Assembly: GCF_018024495.1 (NCBI RefSeq)
Contig: NZ_CP071696.1
Location: forward strand, 2,170,001-2,234,000
Source of the DNA: Agromyces archimandritae
GTDB taxonomy: Bacteria > Actinomycetota > Actinomycetes > Actinomycetales > Microbacteriaceae
Reading direction: 5' to 3'
DNA: 64,000 nt
Position 1 is the first letter of the stretch. Every line of letters begins with the position of its first letter. This document shows positions 16,328-24,949 of this stretch, one piece after another. A program made the translations under genes and the position numbers. The notes below the pieces were generated by a model that saw nothing but the letters and a program-made list of their open reading frames with translations, ran no database searches and was not told where the DNA came from.

Positions 16328-16359
16328 AAGCCCGGATCCGGATCGGATCCGGGCTTTTT
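16328..16359 (+). terminator. Rho-independent terminator after the tRNA pair
   Basis: AAGCCCGGATCC (16328-16339) pairs with GGATCCGGGCTT (16345-16356) across a 5-nt loop and runs into TTTTT. It is the clearest intrinsic terminator in the window and lies 8 bp after tRNA-Met. Confidence 0.92.
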
Positions 16360-16438
16360 CGCGCACGGACGTCTCCGCGCCGCGGCGACCACCGGCGCCG
16401 GGCGGCAGGCGGCGCTCACGTGCCCCTTCCGGCCGGGT

Positions 16439-16564
16439 GTGAATGGTCCGTTCGCCGGCTTCCGCGGCATCACCGCGCTGCACGTGCCCCTCGGGGTCGT
16501 CACGATCATCGCCGGCGTCTGGCTCGTCGTACGGGTGTGGATGCCCGGGCGCCTCCGCGCCTGA
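16439..16564 (+). pseudogene. Possible remnant: C-terminal membrane helix of a lost gene
   Basis: A 41-codon frame with GTG at 16439 and TGA at 16562-16564 codes for one hydrophobic helix (ITALHVPLGVVTIIAGVWLV) flanked by NGPFAGFRG and a basic RVWMPGRLRA tail. It reads like the end of a small multi-pass membrane protein. Nothing convincing precedes it between the tRNA terminator and this point. It may be a gene remnant or a very small protein. The rest of the 16360-16589 gap holds nothing I can identify. Confidence 0.3.
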
Positions 16565-16589
16565 GCCGCTGCCGCGCAGCAGCCTGTAC

Positions 16590-16607
16590 TTCAGATGTAG
16601 TTCTGAA
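16590..16607. promoter_or_regulatory. Operator-like inverted repeat upstream of the toxin-antitoxin pair
   Basis: TTCAGA and TCTGAA are perfect 6-bp inverted repeats around a 6-bp spacer, 13 bp before the antitoxin ATG at 16621. Antitoxins of type II modules normally repress their own operon through such palindromes, so this is the likely binding site. Confidence 0.6.
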
Positions 16608-16620
16608 TTAGACTGGCGGC

Positions 16621-17076
16621 ATGTCCGCCGCAACTCTCTCATCGAGATCGTTCAACTCTTCCGATCTCAGCCGCAATGCCCCACGGGTGTTCGAGGCCGC
16701 CGAGGATCACCCCGTCGCTGTGACCCGTCGCGACGGAGAAGATCTCGTATTGATGTCCAAGCGGGAGGCCGATGCCCGAGAGCAACTGCTCCAGCTCGCC
16801 GCCCAGCTCATCGCGGTCACGACCGATGACCGAGGCAGCCTCGCCGACCGCATGGCCGACCGCTTCCCGTGGATGCTCGCGCTCAGCCCGGCGGATCGCG
16901 CGAACTGCGCTCGCGAACTCGTCGATGCGGCACGGGCGTCGTTCGCGACGGGGCAAGCGCACCTGGCGGCATCCGAGCTGATCGCCTGGCAGGAGACGGC
17001 GAGCGCCGTTGCGGCAGGCCTCGGATTCACGCCGGTTGATTGGCTCGACGACGCAGAGCGAGTGGAGCGCCCGTAA
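16621..17076 (+). CDS. Phd/YefM-like antitoxin with extended C-terminal domain
   Basis: 151 residues. The N-terminal 55 residues resemble the Phd/YefM fold: SFNSSDLSRNAPRVFEAAED, then VAVTRRDGEDLVLMSKREAD, which fits the segment that binds DNA. The remaining ~95 residues are longer than usual for the family and helical, with LADRMADRFPWMLALSPADR and a final ASAVAAGLGFTPVDWLDDAE. They probably hold the toxin-neutralising region. The stop is 3 bp before the next start, so the two genes form one operon. Lower GC than the neighbours fits horizontal acquisition. Confidence is moderate because the similarity is confined to the N-terminus. Confidence 0.72.
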   Translation: MSAATLSSRSFNSSDLSRNAPRVFEAAEDHPVAVTRRDGEDLVLMSKREADAREQLLQLAAQLIAVTTDDRGSLADRMADRFPWMLALSPADRANCARELVDAARASFATGQAHLAASELIAWQETASAVAAGLGFTPVDWLDDAERVERP

Positions 17077-17079
17077 GCC

Positions 17080-17421
17080 ATGGCGAAAGCGGCACGGGTC
17101 GATCGGCCGACGAAGAAAAGCGAGTACGAGATCCGTTTCGCCTCGGTGTCGGCGCAACGAGGCTGGATGGATCTTCGTGCAACAGTGCTCGGCCCGCTGG
17201 CCGATGCATGGGACTTTCTGACACGAACGCCGCTGGAACGTACGCCGACGAACTACCCGCTGAAGGGTGCACTGCAGCGGGTGTCGCGGGGCGGCAAGGA
17301 GTTCGATCGCTGGCAGCACAAGCCGACCTTGCGCGGTGATGCACGGATCTGGTTCTACGTCGATGGGAACGTCGTCTACCTCGAACAGGTGCATACCCAT
17401 CACCCGAACCAGACGAAGTAA
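17080..17421 (+). CDS. RelE/ParE-like toxin of the adjacent module
   Basis: 113 residues, basic and compact, as for RelE/ParE mRNA interferases or gyrase toxins. Features include YPLKGALQRVSRGGKEFDRWQ and the C-terminal WFYVDGNVVYLEQVHTHHPN, where the last strand and His residues resemble a RelE-type active end. Position right after the Phd-like gene, with a 3-bp gap, supports a toxin role. I cannot tell from sequence whether the target is ribosome-bound mRNA or another molecule. Both genes are intact. A 38-bp perfect palindrome follows the stop at once. Confidence 0.72.
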   Translation: MAKAARVDRPTKKSEYEIRFASVSAQRGWMDLRATVLGPLADAWDFLTRTPLERTPTNYPLKGALQRVSRGGKEFDRWQHKPTLRGDARIWFYVDGNVVYLEQVHTHHPNQTK

Positions 17422-17459
17422 CGACGGGGGGCGCCGGCCGCGGCCGGCGCCCCCCGTCG
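17422..17459. terminator. 38-bp perfect palindrome between convergent genes
   Basis: CGACGGGGGGCGCCGGCCG is followed directly by its exact reverse complement (17441-17459). It fills the 42-bp gap between the toxin stop (17421) and the DivIVA-like stop (17464), so it can fold on transcripts from either side. With no T run, it would be a strong but atypical bidirectional terminator. Confidence 0.7.
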
Positions 17460-17463
17460 CGAT

Positions 17464-18210
17464 TCACCGCGTGGGGCTGATGTAGCTCTGACGCTGGATG
17501 GTCGGCTGCGGCGGGATGGCCGGCAGCCAGTTCGGCTCCTCGTCGGGGAACGCGTCCTCGGGGGAGGGCTCGGGTGCGGCGCCGTCGTCGGCGGGCGCCC
17601 CGGCGGCATCGCCGGCCTGCGGCAGCGTGCCGAGGCGGTCGACCTGCTCCGTGAGGGCGTCGAGCACCGAACGCAGCTGGATCTGCGCGACCTGCGCGTA
17701 GGTGCGCACGTAGTCGATCTCGGGCATCGCCGGAGGCGGGGTCTGCGTCACGGGGGCGGGCGCTGCGACACCGGCCGCGGCCGCCTCCTCGGCGGCCTGC
17801 TCCTGCGCCTCGCGGTACTGGGTGCGGGCGGCGATGACGAGGTCGCGGGCGTACTGCTCGGCGTCGGCGACGGCCTTGTCGGCGATCGACTGCGCCTGCG
17901 AGAGCAGGCCGACGGCGCCGAGGGTCACCTCCTGCTCGAGGTCGGCGCCGGCGTCGGCGGCGGCCTGCAGGCGGGTGTTCTCGGCGCGCAGCGCGGTCAG
18001 TTCGCGGCGGTCCTCCTCGAGGGCGGCGCGCACGTCGGCGACCGTGCGGGTGAGCTCGGCGAGGAAGGCGTCGACCTCGTTTCGGTCGTATCCGCCGCCC
18101 ATATGGCGGAGGCTGAACGAGGTGCCGGTCTGCGGCAGCCGCGAGACTGCGCCGGCGAGGCTCTTCTCCTGGGTCGAATCGGGGAACGGGGGCAGATCGT
18201 CCGGGGTCAT
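17464..18210 (-). CDS. DivIVA-domain coiled-coil protein
   Basis: 248 residues from ATG 18210. After a short N-terminal region, FSLRHMGGGYDRNEVDAFLAEL (about residues 31-52) matches the DivIVA N-terminal motif that binds curved membranes. A long coiled coil follows (about 55-150, rich in Glu, Ala, Leu and Arg), then a Pro/Ala linker and a second helix (YAQVAQIQLRSVLDALTEQV). The C-terminus is acidic and Pro-rich. It is probably a scaffold at cell poles or septa, similar to Wag31 relatives but not the main divIVA gene. The start overlaps the globin-reductase stop as ATGA, an unexpected partner. Confidence 0.8.
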   Translation of the reverse strand: MTPDDLPPFPDSTQEKSLAGAVSRLPQTGTSFSLRHMGGGYDRNEVDAFLAELTRTVADVRAALEEDRRELTALRAENTRLQAAADAGADLEQEVTLGAVGLLSQAQSIADKAVADAEQYARDLVIAARTQYREAQEQAAEEAAAAGVAAPAPVTQTPPPAMPEIDYVRTYAQVAQIQLRSVLDALTEQVDRLGTLPQAGDAAGAPADDGAAPEPSPEDAFPDEEPNWLPAIPPQPTIQRQSYISPTR

Positions 18211-19403
18211 CGGGCACTTCCCATCTGCTCTGCAGCGACTGGCTGCGGGTCGTTGGCGGGGGCGGGGCGGTCGCCGGCGTCGAACGTGGCGAACTGCTCG
18301 AACTTGAGGTCGGCGTCTTCGATGCCGGCCTCGCGGAGCCGGGTCAGGGTGTGGCCGACCATGGTGGGGCCGCCGCTGACCATCGCGAGCACGCCGGGGC
18401 GGATGCCCTCGGCCGCCGCGACGTCGCCGACGTATCCCTTGCGGCCGGGGTAGGTGCGGTCGTCCGAGATCACGGGCGTGTACGTGAACCAGGGCCGGCC
18501 GGCGAGGCTCTGCAGCAGGCGCCGCTCGTACAGGTTCCACGGCACGCGGGCGCCGTGGAAGAGCTGCACGCGGGGGGCGTCGCCCGTCGTCTGCCAGAGC
18601 TGGTCGATGCGCTCGAGGTGCGAGCGGAGCGGGGCGAGGCCGGTGCCGCCCGAGACCATGAGCAGGTCGCGGCGGCGTTCCTCTTCGTTCAGGGTCAGCT
18701 CCTGGCCGACCGCGGCACCGAGGTGCAGCACGTCGCCGGCCTTCAGCAGCCGCACGATGGCGCTGGAGACCTGGCCGCCGGGCACGAGCTGCACGTGCAG
18801 CTCGATGGTGCCGTCGGGCCGGGGTGCGTTGGCGGCGCTGAAGTAGCGCCACAGGCGCGGCACCTGCGGGGTCTCGACGGCGAAGGACTGGCCGGGTTCG
18901 AAGGGCAGTTCGGGTTCGGGGCGCAGCTGCACGACGGCGACGTCCATGCTGCGGCGTTCGACCGAGAGCACGTGCCCGTCCCAGTAGGCCGGGCTCTCCA
19001 TCTCGGATGCCTCGGCCGCCTGCACCATCGCGGTCGCGATGACGCCGTAGGCGGCCGCCCAGTCGCCGGCGAGGTCGTCGGTCCAAGCGTCGCCGAGGAA
19101 GTGTTTGAGCGTCGCCAGCAGCGACATGCCCACCGCGTCGTAGTGGCCGGCGACGACTTTGAAGCGGCGGTGGTCGCGGCCGAGCTGTGCGATGAACTCG
19201 GTCACGTTGTCGAGGTCGTCGACGTTGGAGACGATGCGGCCGAGGGCGCCGACGAGACGGTCGCGCTGCGTCGCCATCGACACGGGGAACATCGAGCGCA
19301 CTTCGGGGTGCGTGTAGAACAGGTGCGAGTAGAAGAAGAGGGGGACCTCGTCGCCGAGCTGTTCGGCGGCCGCCCACGTGCGCTTCAGCGCGTCGGTATC
19401 CAC
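18207..19403 (-). CDS. hmp: Flavohemoprotein-type globin with FAD/NAD(P)H reductase domain
   Basis: 398 residues from GTG 19403. The globin part (about residues 1-135) contains FFYSHLFYTHPEVRSMFP and the DHRRFKV segment with the probable proximal haem His, followed by HYDAVGMSLL. The FAD domain (about 145-240) has RYFSAANAP, matching the RxYS flavin motif, and the NAD domain has VSGGTGLAPLRS and the tail FEQF. The protein should turn nitric oxide into nitrate using NAD(P)H. The RLWRYFSAANAP form differs a little from E. coli Hmp, as in many actinobacterial globin-reductases. It is translationally coupled to the DivIVA-like gene downstream. Confidence 0.85.
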   Translation of the reverse strand: MDTDALKRTWAAAEQLGDEVPLFFYSHLFYTHPEVRSMFPVSMATQRDRLVGALGRIVSNVDDLDNVTEFIAQLGRDHRRFKVVAGHYDAVGMSLLATLKHFLGDAWTDDLAGDWAAAYGVIATAMVQAAEASEMESPAYWDGHVLSVERRSMDVAVVQLRPEPELPFEPGQSFAVETPQVPRLWRYFSAANAPRPDGTIELHVQLVPGGQVSSAIVRLLKAGDVLHLGAAVGQELTLNEEERRRDLLMVSGGTGLAPLRSHLERIDQLWQTTGDAPRVQLFHGARVPWNLYERRLLQSLAGRPWFTYTPVISDDRTYPGRKGYVGDVAAAEGIRPGVLAMVSGGPTMVGHTLTRLREAGIEDADLKFEQFATFDAGDRPAPANDPQPVAAEQMGSAR

Positions 19404-19555
19404 CGCATCACCCCCGCACGGATTCGGATCGGCTGGATTCGGGCGGCTGATGGTGGGGGGACATCATGCGGGTTCCAATCGGGTCGGGGAGGCATACCAA
19501 TGTACCCGCCCCGGCTATGGCGCGCCGCGCCCGGAGTGCTGCGGCACGCCCGGGC

Positions 19556-20071
19556 TCACCACCCTCCGCGGGTGGGGGTGCGGGACTCGCGGGCGTCGTC
19601 CGGCATGGGCATCTCGGCGCGGAGGCCGAGGAGGCGGATCGGCCGGCCCGGCTCGATGCGTTCGGCGACGAGCGCGTCGGAGTCCGCGTCGGCGAGCTCC
19701 GCGACGGAGGCGATGCCGAGGCCCGCGAGCCGTTTCGAGACGCGGGAGCCGACACCCCACAGCTCGATCACCGGCCGCGGCCCCATCTCCTCGGCCCAGT
19801 TCGCCTCGGTCAGCCGGAACACGCCGCGCGGTTTGCCGAAGCCGGTGGCGACCTTCGCGCGCACGAGGGTGTCGCCGATGCCGACGCTCGCGTGCAGCCC
19901 GGTGCGCTCGAGCACGGCCCGTTGCAGGCGGCGGGCGCAGCCCTCCGGGTCGTCGGCGTCGACGCCGATGAACGCCTCGTCCCAGCCGAGCACCTGCACG
20001 ACGGCGCCCGGGCTCGCCTTCAGCGTCGACATGACCGCCTCGGAGGCGACGGCGAGCACCCAGGCGCTCAC
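19556..20071 (-). pseudogene. dinB: dinB (DNA polymerase IV) remnant, N-terminus and little finger missing
   Basis: 171 codons clearly match the middle of Y-family polymerase IV: VQVLGWDEAFIGVD (second catalytic carboxylates), VGIGDTLVRAKVATGFGKPRGVFRLT, then WGVGSRVSKRLAGLGIASVAELA of the thumb. The first ~80 residues, holding the first catalytic Asp and the steric gate, are absent. After ALVAERIEP the sequence jumps to GRPIRLLGLRAEM and the ordinary tail PDDARE, so most of the little-finger domain is deleted. The frame is still open from an ATG at 20071. Loss of the first metal ligand and the DNA-binding finger makes polymerase activity very unlikely. Confidence 0.82.
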
Positions 20072-20102
20072 CCTTCCAGTGTGCCCCCGGCATCCACCCC
20101 GC

Positions 20103-21107
20103 TCATAGCCATTTGCGGGACTTGAAGACGAGGTACAGGGCGCCGGCGAAGCCGAACATGAGCACGAGCGCGAAGGGGTAGCCCCACAGCCAGTGCAGCT
20201 CGGGCATGTGGTCGAAATTCATGCCGTAGATGCCCGTGACGAGGCCCGGCGCGAAGATGATCGCCGCCCACGAGGAGATCTTCTTGACCTCTTCGTTCTG
20301 CACCAGCTGCGTCTCGGTCTGCCGTCGCGTCACGATCGCCGAGTGCACGGTGAGGGCGTTGTCGAGCAGGGTGCGGAACGCGTCGGCGCGCTCGTCGATG
20401 CGGATCGCGTGGTCGTGGACGTCGCGCAGGGCCCGCTGCAGCTCGACGTCGACCCGGTACTTCGCCGAGCCCCGCTGCAGGGCCTCCAGCATCGCCCGCA
20501 GCGGGTGCACGGCCCGCTGGAACTCGATGACCTCGCGGGAGAGGTCGTAGATGCGGCGGGCGAGGGCCTCGTCGTCGGCGTCGCCGAAGAGCTGATCCTC
20601 GATCTCGTCGATGTCGTTCTCGAGGCCGGCGACGACGGGCGCGTACTCGTCGACGACCTCGTCGAGCAGGGCGTACAGCACCGCCTCGGGGCCCTTGCCG
20701 AGGAGCTCGGGGTTGCCCTCCATGCGGCGGCGCACCTTCGAGAGGTCCGGCGACTCCGCATGCCGGACGGTGACGACGAAGTCGGGGCCGACGAACACAT
20801 GCAGTTCGCCGAACTCGACCTCCTCGGGTTCGTCGAGGTAGCGGGCGGGGCGCAGCACCGCGAACAGGGTGTCGCCGTAGCGTTCGAGCTTCGCCCGCTG
20901 GTGGCCGGTCAGGGCGTCCTCGACGGCGAGGCCGTGCAGCCCGAACTCGTCGGCGACCGAGGCGATCTCGGCATCGCTCGGCCGGTACAGGCCGATCCAG
21001 GCGAGCCCGCCCTCGTGCTCGTGCAGGGTCTCGTAGGTGTCGTCGAGGCTCGTCGGGGTGGCGACGCGACGGCCGTCGACGTACACGCCGTTGTCCACGA
21101 GCGGCAT
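20103..21107 (-). CDS. corA: CorA-family magnesium/cobalt transporter
   Basis: 334 residues, typical length. The large N-terminal cytoplasmic domain includes VDNGVYVDGRRVATPTSL and a long acidic helical stalk. Two C-terminal transmembrane helices follow, joined by the pore signature YGMNFDHMPELHW, which carries the invariant GMN. The C-terminus KSRKWL is basic as expected. The family transports Mg2+ (also Co2+ or Ni2+) down the gradient as pentamers. It stands alone; the dinB remnant is 31 bp downstream. Confidence 0.93.
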   Translation of the reverse strand: MPLVDNGVYVDGRRVATPTSLDDTYETLHEHEGGLAWIGLYRPSDAEIASVADEFGLHGLAVEDALTGHQRAKLERYGDTLFAVLRPARYLDEPEEVEFGELHVFVGPDFVVTVRHAESPDLSKVRRRMEGNPELLGKGPEAVLYALLDEVVDEYAPVVAGLENDIDEIEDQLFGDADDEALARRIYDLSREVIEFQRAVHPLRAMLEALQRGSAKYRVDVELQRALRDVHDHAIRIDERADAFRTLLDNALTVHSAIVTRRQTETQLVQNEEVKKISSWAAIIFAPGLVTGIYGMNFDHMPELHWLWGYPFALVLMFGFAGALYLVFKSRKWL

Positions 21108-21302
21108 CTCGGCTCCTTCCGCGAGTGGATGCCGGGACGCCCGCGCATCCGGGTGGATGCCGCGGCCCCGCGCACCCGGCCGACCCCGGCCCGAGCCTAG
21201 CCGACCGCCCGTGCGTGACGCGCCGTTACGCGCTCTTACGGCCGGTTGCCCTCTGTGTCCGGGCTCGTGGCGCGCCGGTGCAGGCCGTGCCAGCTTCGGA
21301 AC

Positions 21303-21887
21303 ATGTCGAATCCCGTCACGATCGTCGCCGTCTCAGGCAGCCTGCATACGCCGTCCCGCACGAGCGCGCTCGCCGCCGGCATCCTGGATCGATTCGCCCT
21401 CGCCCTCGAGACGGCCGACCTCGCCGTCGAGACCGAGCTCATCGAACTGTCGGGCATCGGCGGCGGCTTCGCCGGCGCGCTCACCCGCGAGGGCCTGGCC
21501 CCCGAGGTCGAGCAGGCGCTGCAACGCGTCGAACGCGCCGACCTGGTCGTCGCCGCGAGCCCCGTCTACCGGGCGAGCTTCACGGGCCTGTTCAAGCACT
21601 TCTTCGACTTCGTCGGCCAGTACGCCCTCATCGACACGCCCGTGCTGCTGGCCGCGACCGGCGGCAGCGAACGGCACGCGCTGAGCCTCGAGCACCAGTT
21701 CCGCCCGCTGTTCTCCTTCTTCCAGGCGGTGACGCTGCCGCTCGGGGTGTACGCCCGCGACACCGACTTCGACGGCGGCCGCATCGTCGACCCGGCCCTG
21801 GAGGAGCGCGTGTCGCAGGCCGTGGCACGCGGCATCCCGCTCGTGCGGGCCGGCCTCAGCGGCATCCCCGCCGGGAGCCTCGCATGA
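21303..21887 (+). CDS. NAD(P)H-dependent FMN reductase (SsuE/MsuE type)
   Basis: 194 residues from ATG 21303; the frame extends upstream but the VTIVAVSGSLHTPSRTS start is family-typical. The flavodoxin-like fold shows the phosphate loop GSLHTPSRTS, then ASPVYRASFTGLFKHFFDF near the flavin, and LLAATGGSERH. It should supply reduced FMN to the two monooxygenases of the operon. It is first of nine genes; the stop overlaps the next ATG as ATGA. The 195-bp gap upstream (to corA, divergent) should hold the operon promoter; TTACG repeats near 21226-21240 are the only visible structure. Confidence 0.87.
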   Translation: MSNPVTIVAVSGSLHTPSRTSALAAGILDRFALALETADLAVETELIELSGIGGGFAGALTREGLAPEVEQALQRVERADLVVAASPVYRASFTGLFKHFFDFVGQYALIDTPVLLAATGGSERHALSLEHQFRPLFSFFQAVTLPLGVYARDTDFDGGRIVDPALEERVSQAVARGIPLVRAGLSGIPAGSLA

Positions 21888-23329
21888 GCCGCCTCATCCT
21901 CGGCGCCATGGTCCGCGCCGTCGGCGCCTACCCGTCGGGCTGGCGGTTCCCGGGCGCGCACCGGCATCCGCTCGGGGATGCCGCGCTGCTGAAGCGGACG
22001 GCAGCGCTCGCCGAGGCCGCCCGGCTCGACTACCTGTTCTTCGGCGACTGGCTCGCCACGGGCAAGGACCTCGAGTACCGCGACCCGTATCTCGTGGCGC
22101 GGATCGACCCGCTGAGCGCGATCACCTTCCTCGCCGGGGTCACCGAGCGGATCGGCCTCATCGCGACGGCGAACACCACCTACGCCGACCCGTACACGCT
22201 CGCGCGGGCCACGGCATCCGTCGACATCCTCTCCGGCGGCCGGGCCGGCCTGAACCTCGTCACCGGCGCGGAGCCGCGCGCGGCCGGCAACCACGGCCTC
22301 GACTTCCATGCCGCCAACGAGTCCCGCTACGACCGGGCGGTCGAGTTCGAGATCGCCCTCCGGCGCCTCTGGGACTCCTTCGACGACGACGCGATCGTCG
22401 CCGACGCCGAAACGGGCGTGTTCCTCGACGAGGCGAAACTGCACACGACCGACTTCCACGGCGCGCACGTCTCGGTGACGGGGCCGCTGAACGTCGCCCG
22501 CCCGCCGCAGGGGCACCTGCCGATCGTGCACGCCGGCACCTCGCCGCGATCCCGGCTGTTCGCCGCGCAGTCGGCCGACCTCGCGCTCGTCGCCGTCGGC
22601 GGACTCGACCACGCCCTCGCCGTGCGCGAAGAACTGCGCTCGCTCGCCTTCGAATCGGGCCGCGACGACCGGGAGCTGAAGGTCATCGCCCCCGTGCTGC
22701 CCATCATCGGCGACACCCTCGCCGAGGCGCAGGGCATCGCCGACCGGCTCGCCGAACTGCTGCCGGTCGCCGAGGACTGGGCCGGCGGGCCGCCGCGCGG
22801 CTTCCCCGAGGCCCGAAGCATCCGTACCCTCTCGCAACTCGTCGAACTCGAACTCGACGGCCTCGGCCCCGATCGCGAGATCTCCCCGCGCCTCGCCGCC
22901 GACTTCGGCGCCGCCGGGCAGGCGCTCATCGAACTCGTCGCCGCACGCACCGGCCGCCGCCCCGGCGGGCCGAACCCGCCGCGCATCCGCCACCTCGTCG
23001 TGCAGCAGGCCGTGCCCGCGTCGATGATCGTCGGCACCGCGACCGACATCGCCGACGAGTTCGAGGCGTGGGCGGATGCCGGTGCCGTCGACGGCTTCAA
23101 CGTGCTCTCGGCCGTGCAGCCCGCGCAGTTCGAGGCCTTCGCCCTCGGCGTCGTGCCCGAACTGCAGCGCCGCGGGGTGTTCCCGCGCGCGTACGAGACC
23201 GACACGCTGCGCGGCCACCTCGGCCTCGCGCGGCCGGCGAACGTGCACGCGCACGGCGCCGCGGAGGCCGGGCGCGCCCCGGCATCCACCCCCGAACCCG
23301 CCCACCTGAGCGAAAGCGACGTGAAATGA
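21884..23329 (+). CDS. LLM-class FMN-dependent monooxygenase (NtaA/DszA group)
   Basis: 481 residues. The two-component flavin monooxygenase fold is recognised by YLFFGDWLATGKDLEYRDPY, LTEAVTERIGL-like AGVTERIGLIATANTTYADPY, the long ASVDILSGGRAGLNLVTGAE motif and NHGLDFHAANESRYDRAVEF. Family members oxidise nitrilotriacetate, dibenzothiophene sulfone or alkanesulfonates with FMNH2 and O2. The neighbouring FMN reductase fits this. The C-terminal ~50 residues (RPANVHAHGAAEAGRAP...) are an Ala/Pro-rich extension. Its start and stop overlap both neighbours by ATGA. The true substrate is unknown. Confidence 0.86.
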   Translation: MSRLILGAMVRAVGAYPSGWRFPGAHRHPLGDAALLKRTAALAEAARLDYLFFGDWLATGKDLEYRDPYLVARIDPLSAITFLAGVTERIGLIATANTTYADPYTLARATASVDILSGGRAGLNLVTGAEPRAAGNHGLDFHAANESRYDRAVEFEIALRRLWDSFDDDAIVADAETGVFLDEAKLHTTDFHGAHVSVTGPLNVARPPQGHLPIVHAGTSPRSRLFAAQSADLALVAVGGLDHALAVREELRSLAFESGRDDRELKVIAPVLPIIGDTLAEAQGIADRLAELLPVAEDWAGGPPRGFPEARSIRTLSQLVELELDGLGPDREISPRLAADFGAAGQALIELVAARTGRRPGGPNPPRIRHLVVQQAVPASMIVGTATDIADEFEAWADAGAVDGFNVLSAVQPAQFEAFALGVVPELQRRGVFPRAYETDTLRGHLGLARPANVHAHGAAEAGRAPASTPEPAHLSESDVK

Positions 23330-24945
23330 CCGCCATCCGAATCCCGGCCGCCGCGGCCGCAGCCCTGGCCGCCGCCGCCCTGCTCGCCTCCTGCGCCGCG
23401 GCCGACGCCGCAGGAACGTCGAGCGACGGCGAACCCGTCGCCGGCGGCACCCTCGTCTACCTCGAGCACCAGGCGCACACGACGCTCTACCCGCCGCAGG
23501 CCGGCTTCTACCCGAACGGCGGCATCGTGAACAACATCACCGCCCGCCTCACCTGGCAGGACCCGGAATCGCTCGAGATCCAGCCGTGGGTCGCCACCGA
23601 ATGGACCGTGAACGAGGACGCCACCGAGTACACCTTCGACCTCCGCGACGACGTCGTCTTCGCCGACGGCACCCCGCTCGACGCCGCCGCCGTCGCGAAG
23701 AACTTCGACACCTACGGCCTCGGCAACCCCGAGCTCGGCCTCACCGTCTCCGAGGCGATCAACAACTACGCCGGCAGCGAGGTCGTCGACGACGACACGG
23801 TCGTGTTCCGCTTCGACGCGCCGGCGCCCGGCTTCCTGCAGGCGACCGCGACGATCAACTCCGGCCTCGTCTCGCCCGAGACCCTGGACCGCAAGCTCGA
23901 GGACTGGGGCGCCGGCAACGCGACCGAGATCGTCGGCTCGGGCCCGTTCACGATCACCGAGGAGGAGATCGGGCAGCGCCTGCACCTCGAAGCCCGCGAG
24001 GACTACGACTGGGCGCCGCCCTCGTTCGAGCACCAGGGCCGGGCCTACCTCGACGGCATCGACCTCGTCGTCACCCCCGAGGACAGCGTGCGCATCGGAT
24101 CCCTGCTGGCCGGGCAGGCCGACGTCGCCCGCTACGTGCAGGCCTTCGACGAGCAGCAGGTGGCGGATGCCGGGTTCCAGGTCATCGCCGAACCCACCCG
24201 AGGGGTGAACAACTCCATCGGCCTGCGCGCTGCGAACCCGCTGCTCGCGGATGTGAAGGTGCGACAGGCGCTCGTCGCCGCCGTCGACGCGCAGGAGGTC
24301 GTCGACACGATCTTCACCGAGAACTACCCGGTCGCGACCTCGCCGCTGGCATCCACCGCCGCCGGCTACGTCGACGAGTCCGACGCGCTCGCCTTCGACC
24401 CCGAGCACGCCGAATCCCTCCTCGACGAGGCCGGCTGGACGCCCGGAGCCGACGGGGTGCGCGAGAAGGACGGGCAGCGCCTCTCCCTCACCGTCTACGA
24501 GGCCGCCCCGCAGCCGCTGTCGAAGCAGACCCTCGAACTCGTCAGCCAGCAGCTCGCGAAGGTCGGCGTCGAACTGAAGGTCAAGCCCGCCGACGCCGGC
24601 AGCTACGCCGCCGACATCCTCGACCCGCTGAAGACGCCGCTCTACCACTCGATGGTGGGTCGCGCCGACCACGACGTCATCAAGAGCCAGTACCACACCG
24701 AGAACCGCGACACGCTGCTCTCCGAGGACGCGAAGCTCGACGGGCTGCTCGAGGCCGTCGCGAGCGAAGCCGACCCCGCCGCCCGCGACGCCGCATCCGC
24801 CGCCGTGCAGGACTATCTCGTCGCCCAGGCCTACGTCATCCCGCTGTTCGAGGAGCCGCAGGTCTACGGTGCATCGCCGACCGTGCACGGCTTCCGCACC
24901 GAAGCCGTCGCCCGCCCGCTCTTCTACGACACCTGGAAGGAGTGA
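23326..24945 (+). CDS. ABC transporter substrate-binding lipoprotein, KPN_01854 family
   Basis: 539 residues. The signal sequence ends in the lipobox LLASC (Cys near residue 23), so the protein is a lipoprotein. The body is of the SBP_bac_5 (peptide/nickel/opine) class and matches the KPN_01854 subgroup by GGTLVYLEHQAHTTLYPP, YPNGGIVNNITARLTW, AAAVAKNFDTYGLGNPELG and IVGSGPFTITEEE. It should capture the operon's substrate outside the cell and hand it to the two permeases. The start overlaps the monooxygenase stop as ATGA. The subgroup is known from similar loci but its ligand is undetermined to my knowledge. Confidence 0.87.
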   Translation: MTAIRIPAAAAAALAAAALLASCAAADAAGTSSDGEPVAGGTLVYLEHQAHTTLYPPQAGFYPNGGIVNNITARLTWQDPESLEIQPWVATEWTVNEDATEYTFDLRDDVVFADGTPLDAAAVAKNFDTYGLGNPELGLTVSEAINNYAGSEVVDDDTVVFRFDAPAPGFLQATATINSGLVSPETLDRKLEDWGAGNATEIVGSGPFTITEEEIGQRLHLEAREDYDWAPPSFEHQGRAYLDGIDLVVTPEDSVRIGSLLAGQADVARYVQAFDEQQVADAGFQVIAEPTRGVNNSIGLRAANPLLADVKVRQALVAAVDAQEVVDTIFTENYPVATSPLASTAAGYVDESDALAFDPEHAESLLDEAGWTPGADGVREKDGQRLSLTVYEAAPQPLSKQTLELVSQQLAKVGVELKVKPADAGSYAADILDPLKTPLYHSMVGRADHDVIKSQYHTENRDTLLSEDAKLDGLLEAVASEADPAARDAASAAVQDYLVAQAYVIPLFEEPQVYGASPTVHGFRTEAVARPLFYDTWKE

Positions 24946-24949
24946 GCCC

